A stretch of DNA of 20,988 nt from Oscillospiraceae bacterium (GTDB lineage Bacteria > Bacillota > Clostridia > Oscillospirales > Ruminococcaceae). How positions within the stretch are numbered: the stretch's first letter is position 1; every line of letters begins with the position of its first letter. The DNA is taken from positions 1 through 20,988 of the forward strand of contig JAEDGE010000014.1 in assembly GCA_016297675.1 (NCBI GenBank), given 5' to 3'. Made by a program: the position numbers and the translations under genes. The notes beneath the pieces were generated by a model. It saw only the letters and a program-made list of their open reading frames with translations. It was not told where the DNA came from and ran no database searches. Shown here piece by piece: positions 15,490 to 20,988 of the stretch.

Positions 15490-16530
15490 ATGGAAAAACA
15501 AGAGATTCTTTCCCTGACACTGTCGGAACTGGAAGCGGTCGTCACAGAAATGGGACAGCCGAAATTTCGGGCAAAACAAATTTTCAGTTGGCTGCATCAG
15601 AAACGTGTGACAGATTTTTCGGAGATGACGACGTTATCTTTGCCATTTCGGGAACGTCTGGCATCAACTTTTTGTATAAATAGACTAAAAATTGAAAAAA
15701 AGCTTGCATCTTCTGTAGATGATACGGTAAAATATTTATATCAGCTGCCGGACGGCAATTATGTAGAAACCGTTTGTATGCAGTATCATCATGGTACCAG
15801 CCTTTGTATTTCGACACAAGTGGGCTGTCGGATGGGGTGTCAATTTTGTGCCTCTGCCATTGCTGGATTTGTACGGCATCTGACACCATCAGAAATGCTG
15901 CTGCAAATTTATGAGACAGAACGAGCACAGAACTGTAAAATCTCCAGTCTGGTACTCATGGGAATCGGTGAACCGCTGGATAACTTTGATAACGTCATGC
16001 AGTTTTTACAGTTGCTCTCTGACCCGAACGGTTATGGTATGAGTTTGCGGCATGTGACCATATCTACTTGTGGTATTGTGCCGAAAATACTGGAACTGGC
16101 AGAAAAACGGCTGGGACTGACGCTGTCTGTTTCTCTGCACTGCCCGAACGATGCCGGAAGAAGTGCCATTATGCCGATTAACCGCACCTATCCTATTGAT
16201 ATGCTGCTGGATGCCTGTCAGGTTTATTTTGAAAAAACTGGGAGACGTGTCACTTTTGAATATGCAGTGATGGAGCAGGTGAACAGTGCGGAACAGGATG
16301 CAGCGGAGCTGGCAGAACGGCTGCGTGGACTGCATGCCCATGTGAATTTAATTCCTGTCAATCCTGTGGCAGAACGGCAATATCATGCCTTACGAAAAAC
16401 CGTATTGCAGTTTCAAAAAACATTAGAAAAATATGGAATCCCTGCAACCATTCGGCGAACGTTGGGAAGTGACATTGAAGCAGCCTGTGGACAGCTGAGA
16501 AGAGATGCATTAGAAAAGCATCCAAAGTGA
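15490..16530 (+). CDS. rlmN: 23S rRNA/tRNA adenine-C2 methyltransferase, radical SAM
   Basis: A 346-residue radical-SAM enzyme that makes 2-methyladenosine at A2503 of 23S rRNA and A37 of some tRNAs. The cluster motif C-RMG-C-QF-C has Cys113, Cys117 and Cys120. The GxGEP-like motif is GIGEPLDN. Cys333 (AACGQL) matches the cysteine that carries the transferred methyl group, and Cys106 (SLCIS) is also conserved in RlmN. An upstream in-frame GTG at 15478 exists, but GAGG at 15480-15483 sits 6 nt before ATG 15490, giving the usual MEKQEIL start. It begins 8 nt after rsmB. Confidence 0.95.
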   Translation: MEKQEILSLTLSELEAVVTEMGQPKFRAKQIFSWLHQKRVTDFSEMTTLSLPFRERLASTFCINRLKIEKKLASSVDDTVKYLYQLPDGNYVETVCMQYHHGTSLCISTQVGCRMGCQFCASAIAGFVRHLTPSEMLLQIYETERAQNCKISSLVLMGIGEPLDNFDNVMQFLQLLSDPNGYGMSLRHVTISTCGIVPKILELAEKRLGLTLSVSLHCPNDAGRSAIMPINRTYPIDMLLDACQVYFEKTGRRVTFEYAVMEQVNSAEQDAAELAERLRGLHAHVNLIPVNPVAERQYHALRKTVLQFQKTLEKYGIPATIRRTLGSDIEAACGQLRRDALEKHPK

Positions 16531-16563
16531 GAAACCAAGAGACATAGAAACGGGGGGAATGCA

Positions 16564-17292
16564 TTGAATTGTGCAAGTGTAACACATATTGGTTATGTGC
16601 GTGAGGAAAATCAGGACTGTGTCGAAACGAGAACCTTTCCAGATGGTGTATTGGCATTGGTCTGTGACGGCATGGGCGGTGAGCGTGCCGGAAAAGAAGC
16701 CAGTACACAGGCAACGCAAATTTTTTTGGAATGCATGGAAGAACGCTGTCAAAAATCGATGCAGACCTATGAAATTCGCAATGCAATGATGGCAGCAGTT
16801 TCTGCTGCGAATACCGTGATTTATACGTCTGCCAAGCTGAATTATAGAAACTTTGGAATGGGAACCACCTGCGTGGCAGCATTTTGGAATCAGGAGGGCG
16901 TGACGGTTGTGAATGTCGGAGACAGCCGTGCCTATTATTATGCAGATGGTATCTTGCAGCCGATTACAGTGGATCATACATTGGTCAATTTTTTGTTGTT
17001 TTCAGGAAAAATTAAAGAAGAAGAAATGGAAACGCATCCGATGAAGCACATGCTGATTCGGGCGGTTGGTGTGGAAAAAACAGTAGAAGCAGATGATTTC
17101 TTTCTTCCCTACACGGAAGGCATGAAGATATTACTTTGTTCTGACGGTCTGCACGGTTTCTGCACGGAGAAGGAAATGCAGATGATTATGCAGCAGGAAA
17201 AAACAGCACAGGAACTGGCAGATGCACTTTTGCAGTTGGCATTAGAAAAAGGCGGCAGGGATAATATCGCCATTGCTGTCGTGACGGAATAA
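16564..17292 (+). CDS. prpC: PP2C-family Ser/Thr protein phosphatase, partner of PrkC
   Basis: A 242-residue cytoplasmic PPM phosphatase. Metal-binding and core motifs are REENQD (Asp18), CDGMGG (Asp35), GDSRAY, LLCSDGL and the C-terminal GGRDNIAIAVV. It starts at TTG 16564: the run of Gs at 16552-16557 is 6 nt upstream, and the nearby ATG 16559 is out of frame and stops at once. It lies 33 nt after rlmN and 18 nt before the kinase gene, the standard phosphatase-kinase pair that sets phosphorylation of cell-wall and division proteins. Confidence 0.94.
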   Translation: MNCASVTHIGYVREENQDCVETRTFPDGVLALVCDGMGGERAGKEASTQATQIFLECMEERCQKSMQTYEIRNAMMAAVSAANTVIYTSAKLNYRNFGMGTTCVAAFWNQEGVTVVNVGDSRAYYYADGILQPITVDHTLVNFLLFSGKIKEEEMETHPMKHMLIRAVGVEKTVEADDFFLPYTEGMKILLCSDGLHGFCTEKEMQMIMQQEKTAQELADALLQLALEKGGRDNIAIAVVTE

Positions 17293-17310
17293 CATCATTG
17301 GAGGGAGCGT

Positions 17311-19425
17311 ATGGATAATTATATCGGCAAACGGCTGGACGGTCGCTATGAGATTACGGAGTTAATTGGACAGGGCGGCATGGCAAATGTTTATAAGGCA
17401 ACGGATGTACTGGATAATCGAGTGGTAGCAGTCAAGATTCTGAAGCGGGAATTTTCGGAAAACGATGAATTTTTACGGCGTTTCCGCAATGAGTCAAAGG
17501 CAATTGCGGTACTGTCTCATCCCAATATCGTGAAAATTTATGATATGGGCTTTTCAGAAAAAATACAATATATTGCAATGGAGTATATTGATGGCATCAC
17601 ACTGAAAGAATATATTGACAGTGAACGTGTGCTGAACTGGAAGGATGCTGTGCATTTTATCATCCAGATTCTTCGGGCATTGCAGCATGCTCATAATCGT
17701 GGCATTGTGCATCGAGATATCAAACCGCAGAATATCATGCTGTTGACAGATGGTACCATTAAAGTCATGGATTTTGGAATTGCAAAATTTGCCAGAGAAG
17801 AGAGCATGACAGCAACCGATCAGGCAATTGGTACAGTACACTATATTAGTCCAGAGCAGGCACGAGGCGATGTTACGGATGAAAAGAGTGATATTTACTC
17901 GGTTGGTGTCATGTTTTATGAAATGTTGACAGGGCAAAAGCCATTTGATACAGATAATCCGGTTTCCATTGCGGTGATGCATATTAAAAATATTCCAGTT
18001 CGACCAAGGGACATTAACCCCAATATTCCGTCTGGACTGGAAGAAATTATTATGCATGCGATGGAAAAAGATGCAGAAAATCGTTATCAGACTGCTTCTG
18101 ATATGATTCGAGATATTGAAGCATTTAAGCAAAATAATCAAATTATTTTTGGTTATTATAGTGTGCCGCTGGTACAGCAGCGGGCAGCCGATATGGGAAG
18201 AATGCAGTATGGAACACCGCCGCCGCAGCCAGTTGCACCCATGCATCCAATGCAGCAGCCAGAATCATATGAGGAAGAAGAGGAAGAGGATTATGAAGAG
18301 GATTACGAAACGGATGAACCGGAAACTCGTCAAAAGTCCTTGGTAGTCCCCATTTTGACGGCAGTGACTGTAGTGGTCATTGTGGTTGCTGCTGTATTCA
18401 TTGTGGCACTGCTGACCAATCCGAACTTGCTGCGGAAATCAGTAGAAGTTCCCAATTTGATTGGGATGACTTATGATGATGCGGTAAAGAACTATGACAG
18501 CGATATTGTATTGAGTGTGGAAGAAGAAGAATACAATGACAAATATGCAGCTGGTACGATTTATAAACAGAGCGAAAATCCTGGCACGCTGGTAGACCGA
18601 GGGGACAACAACAAAATTCGGGTTGCTGTGGCAGTCAGCAAGGGTACCCAAATGTTAATTGTACCAGAGGTAAAGAATTACTCCGAGGCTGAGGCAAAAA
18701 ATATGCTCACAGAAATGGGCTTTCATGTCAATGAAATCTTCGAGGCAAGCAATGCAGAAGATGCGATTCAAAAAGGCAATTGCATCCGAACTGATCCAGC
18801 ATATGGAACAGAGTTGAAAGTTGGAAGCAGTGTCACCTTGTATGTCAGCACGGGTATTGCAGTTGACGAAATAACCGTACCCCAGTTTGTCGGAATGACA
18901 CAGGCAGATGCGGAAACAGAATGTGCGAGAATTAACTTGAAGGTTGTAGGTGTGGAAGAGATCGACTCTGACAGACCGAAGGGTGAAATTGTAGAACAGA
19001 GCCTTGCTGCTTATGAAACGGTTAATGCTGGAACAGAAATTCTCTTTAAGATCAGCAATGGCAATGCACCGGAAGGCGATGTTTATTATGGAATGTATTT
19101 GCCAACAGACATTACCGGAAAGTATACCGTGGACTTTACCATTGACGGACAGGTGGTCAAGAGTTATCCGTTTGTGGCAGAAACTGCCGGTGGGATGGTG
19201 GAAATCACACTGACCGGCAAGGGACAGAAACAGGTAACGGTTTCTGTTACAGGGGAAACCACCGGTATGACAGCACGGCTTGGTATTTATACGTTTGATT
19301 TTACAGCCGGTTCCTTTACAGCAATTTCAGAAGATTTTGAGTCAGCATTCGCAGCAGTTACGCCACAGCATACTGCGGCAACTGTGCCGGCTGCAACAGA
19401 ACCAGCACCGGAGGCAGCACAATGA
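17311..19425 (+). CDS. prkC: PASTA-domain Ser/Thr protein kinase
   Basis: A 704-residue protein. The kinase domain (about 13-270) has a glycine loop GQGGMANV, Lys42 (VAVKIL), catalytic HRDIKPQN (Asp136), DFG (Asp154) and GTVHYISPEQ. An acidic stretch (about 313-335) precedes a single transmembrane helix (about 344-366). Three extracellular PASTA repeats begin near 378, 449 and 522 (VPNLIGM, VPEVKNY, VPQFVGM). Known: PASTA repeats sense muropeptides or lipid II and the kinase regulates wall growth and dormancy exit. Residues about 590-704 form an additional beta-rich region (YYGMYLP, KYTVDFTIDG, GKGQKQVTVSV) and an Ala/Pro/Thr-rich tail that B. subtilis PrkC does not have in this form. GGAGGG before ATG 17311 gives a strong start. 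Its stop overlaps rsgA. Confidence 0.95.
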   Translation: MDNYIGKRLDGRYEITELIGQGGMANVYKATDVLDNRVVAVKILKREFSENDEFLRRFRNESKAIAVLSHPNIVKIYDMGFSEKIQYIAMEYIDGITLKEYIDSERVLNWKDAVHFIIQILRALQHAHNRGIVHRDIKPQNIMLLTDGTIKVMDFGIAKFAREESMTATDQAIGTVHYISPEQARGDVTDEKSDIYSVGVMFYEMLTGQKPFDTDNPVSIAVMHIKNIPVRPRDINPNIPSGLEEIIMHAMEKDAENRYQTASDMIRDIEAFKQNNQIIFGYYSVPLVQQRAADMGRMQYGTPPPQPVAPMHPMQQPESYEEEEEEDYEEDYETDEPETRQKSLVVPILTAVTVVVIVVAAVFIVALLTNPNLLRKSVEVPNLIGMTYDDAVKNYDSDIVLSVEEEEYNDKYAAGTIYKQSENPGTLVDRGDNNKIRVAVAVSKGTQMLIVPEVKNYSEAEAKNMLTEMGFHVNEIFEASNAEDAIQKGNCIRTDPAYGTELKVGSSVTLYVSTGIAVDEITVPQFVGMTQADAETECARINLKVVGVEEIDSDRPKGEIVEQSLAAYETVNAGTEILFKISNGNAPEGDVYYGMYLPTDITGKYTVDFTIDGQVVKSYPFVAETAGGMVEITLTGKGQKQVTVSVTGETTGMTARLGIYTFDFTAGSFTAISEDFESAFAAVTPQHTAATVPAATEPAPEAAQ

Positions 19426-20309
19426 GAGAAGACTCTGTGATGGTTGTGAAAGAACAGGGCAGAATCTTGAAATGCGTAGGAGGACTCTACACCGTAGAGT
19501 CCTCTTCCGGTATTTGTACCTGTAAAGCACGAGGTATCTTTCGGAAACGTGGCATGACACCATATGCAGGAGATCTTGTCACGATAGAAGAAGATGTCAT
19601 TACGGAAATTCTGCCACGGAAAAACTGCATCATTCGTCCGCCGCTTGCCAATCTGGATCAGTTGTTGTTTGTCACATCTACCTGTAAACCAGTTCCGAAT
19701 CTGCTGTTATTGGATCAGTTCATTGCGGTTGCCATTTATAAACAGATCACACCGATTTTGATTTTGACAAAATTAGATTTACAGGAAGGGAAACAATTGC
19801 AGGCATTATATACCGCAGCTGGGATTTCCGTATTTCCGGTGTGCTATGACCAGCCTGAAACACTTACCGCTGTGAAACATTGTTTACAGGGGAAAGTCAG
19901 TGCACTGACTGGTAATTCCGGTGCAGGAAAATCGACGCTCTTGAACGCATTGTATCCGGATTTGCAGTTGCCGGTTGGAGAAATCAGTGAGAAACTGGGA
20001 CGAGGACGGCATACTACACGGCAGGCTTCTCTGTATCCGCTGGACGGCGGCTATATTGCAGACACACCGGGTTTTTCTACATTTGAATTGGAACAGTATG
20101 TACAAATTCCAAAGGAAGAACTGGCTGATTGTTTTCCAGAGTTTTCTCCTTATCGGCAGGGCTGTCGGTTTCAGGATTGTGCACATATCTGTGAAAAGGG
20201 TTGTGGCGTGTTGGCAGCAGTACAGGCAGGAGAGATTGCTGAGAGTCGGCATGCTTCCTATGTAGCGATGTATGAGATTGCAAAAAAACGCAGGGAGTGG
20301 GAAACATGA
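19422..20309 (+). CDS. rsgA: Ribosome small-subunit-dependent GTPase A
   Basis: A 295-residue circularly permuted GTPase that checks 30S subunit maturation. An OB-fold domain (about 9-75) precedes the G domain, in which the G4-type ILTKLDL comes before the P-loop GNSGAGKST (164-172) and DTPGF (from 214), the permuted order. The C-terminal zinc site matches the family pattern: Cys248, Cys253, His255 and Cys261. GGAGG at 19410-19414, inside prkC, is 7 nt before ATG 19422, which overlaps the prkC stop. A perfect hairpin lies in codons 20-28, described separately. rpe, which follows in B. subtilis, is absent. Confidence 0.95.
   Translation: MREDSVMVVKEQGRILKCVGGLYTVESSSGICTCKARGIFRKRGMTPYAGDLVTIEEDVITEILPRKNCIIRPPLANLDQLLFVTSTCKPVPNLLLLDQFIAVAIYKQITPILILTKLDLQEGKQLQALYTAAGISVFPVCYDQPETLTAVKHCLQGKVSALTGNSGAGKSTLLNALYPDLQLPVGEISEKLGRGRHTTRQASLYPLDGGYIADTPGFSTFELEQYVQIPKEELADCFPEFSPYRQGCRFQDCAHICEKGCGVLAAVQAGEIAESRHASYVAMYEIAKKRREWET
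19480..19504 (+). repeat. Perfect inverted repeat inside the 5' end of rsgA
   Basis: GAGGACTCTAC at 19480-19490 and GTAGAGTCCTC at 19494-19504 are exact reverse complements around the 3-nt loop ACC; a G-U and an A-U pair can extend the stem by two. It is not followed by a T-run, so it does not look like a terminator. It encodes part of the OB-fold (GGLYTVESS). Confidence 0.9.
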
Positions 20310-20932
20310 AAACCGCAGTCATTTTTTCCGGTGGGGCATTTTCCATGCCGGAATGGACTTCGCTACCAGAAGAGGCGGTTTATCTTTGTGCGGACAGCGG
20401 TTTACGGCATGCCAGAGCATTGGGAATGGAGCCGGATTGGATATTGGGAGACTTTGATTCCAGCTTAGAACTGCCCGATGGGAAAAATGTATTGCAGTAT
20501 CCGCCAGAAAAGGATGATACGGATACCATGCTTGCAGTCAAACTGGCACTCTCTATGGGTGTAAAGGAGATTCAGATTTATGGCGGACTGGGCGGACGGT
20601 TTGACCATGCGATTGCGAATGTGCAGGCTTTGCGATATTTGACGGAGCAGGGAGCAGTTGGAATACTTTGTGATGCCCAGAACTGGATGACCATTCAGAC
20701 AGGTGGTACAGTTCGGCAGTATCCAAAGCGGACAGGATGGTATTTTTCCTTGCTGTCGCTGAGTGATGTCTGTACGGGTGTAACGGTGCGTGGTACAAAG
20801 TATACACTGGAAAAGGGGATACTGTCAGCAGAGATACCATTGGGGGTCAGCAATGAAATCACAGCAGAGCAGGCAGAAGTTTCATTGGAACAGGGTTGTC
20901 TGTTGGTGCTGTATGCGAAAGATGCTTTGTAA
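20306..20932 (+). CDS. thiN: Thiamine pyrophosphokinase
   Basis: A 208-residue enzyme that transfers pyrophosphate from ATP to thiamine, giving thiamine pyrophosphate. Motifs are CADSGLRHARALGMEPDWILGDFDS near the N-terminus, KDDTDTMLAVKLA (acidic substrate/metal site) and GGLGGRFDHAIANVQAL, all characteristic of ThiN. The C-terminal beta domain (about 130-208) includes SLLSLSDVCTGVTVRGTKY. ATG 20306 overlaps the rsgA stop (ATGA), and GGGAG about 9 nt upstream supports it; GTG 20297 is an upstream in-frame alternative. It ends the recognisable operon. Confidence 0.94.
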   Translation: MKTAVIFSGGAFSMPEWTSLPEEAVYLCADSGLRHARALGMEPDWILGDFDSSLELPDGKNVLQYPPEKDDTDTMLAVKLALSMGVKEIQIYGGLGGRFDHAIANVQALRYLTEQGAVGILCDAQNWMTIQTGGTVRQYPKRTGWYFSLLSLSDVCTGVTVRGTKYTLEKGILSAEIPLGVSNEITAEQAEVSLEQGCLLVLYAKDAL

Positions 20933-20965
20933 TCGTGCGTAGTATCAATGAAATTGGAGGACAAC

Positions 20966-20988
20966 ATGGAATTAAGTAACATTGTAGT
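20966..20988 (+). CDS. Start of an unidentified gene, cut by the window end
   Basis: GGAGG at 20956-20960 is followed 5 nt later by ATG 20966 and an open frame MELSNIV to the window end, 33 nt after thiN. Seven residues are too few to name it. Spacing and the ideal ribosome site make a real gene start likely. Confidence 0.6.

Noticed and set aside
19185..19219. TGCCGGT/ACCGGCA inverted repeat in the 3' part of prkC
   Set aside because: Seven base pairs with a 21-nt loop inside a coding region is expected by chance in 21 kb.
1..20988. Insertion sequences, phage genes or tRNA genes
   Set aside because: No transposase or integrase motif, terminal inverted repeat or tRNA-like cloverleaf was seen; the genes form ordinary operons.

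Overview
The window reads as chromosomal DNA of a low-to-mid G+C Gram-positive anaerobe, most likely a Ruminococcus-like member of the Clostridia. This rests on three observations: a complete yicC-gmk-rpoZ-priA-def-fmt-rsmB-rlmN-prpC-prkC-rsgA-thiN housekeeping run of Bacillota type, sortases with an LPATG-anchored pilin, and secreted proteins with very long threonine linkers around a CotH module, as known from cellulolytic ruminococci. Every gene I can support lies on the + strand. I see no tRNA, rRNA, CRISPR array, insertion sequence or phage gene.

Layout. (1) 1-2222: end of a pilus locus, with the C-terminus of a class C sortase, a short backbone-type pilin (YPK pilin motif, Cna-B domain, Ser/Thr-rich stalk, LPATG anchor) and a second, N-terminally anchored sortase, closed by a probable terminator. 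(2) 2307-4314: a sigma-A-type promoter drives a rhomboid-fold membrane protein that lacks the protease Ser/His signature, followed by an AI-2E/PerM-family transporter. (3) 4391-7678: a monocistronic unit with a near-consensus promoter, a 1053-residue secreted CotH protein with two Thr-rich linkers and two related C-terminal beta-type modules, and a strong intrinsic terminator. (4) 7775-20932: a tightly packed 12-gene operon with its own promoter and a roughly 110-nt leader containing a hairpin. The products cover RNA processing (YicC), nucleotide metabolism (Gmk), transcription (omega), replication restart (PriA), initiator-Met processing and formylation (Def, Fmt), a membrane zinc peptidase, rRNA/tRNA methylation (RsmB, RlmN), PASTA kinase/PP2C signalling (PrkC, PrpC), ribosome assembly (RsgA) and thiamine pyrophosphate synthesis (ThiN). 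(5) 20966-end: first codons of a further gene.

In region 4 many genes overlap or sit a few bases apart, so translational coupling is expected. Compared with the Bacillus subtilis order, remA, coaBC and rpe are absent from their usual slots and a zinc peptidase gene is inserted between fmt and rsmB.

No wholly new system is evident. The points most worth a second look are the unusual pilin architecture, the CotH protein with duplicated C-terminal modules and near-perfect tandem DNA repeats in its linker, the yicC leader with repeated GGAAT motifs, a perfect hairpin inside the start of rsgA, the DEEG (not DEEH) box in PriA, and an extra domain after the PASTA repeats of PrkC.
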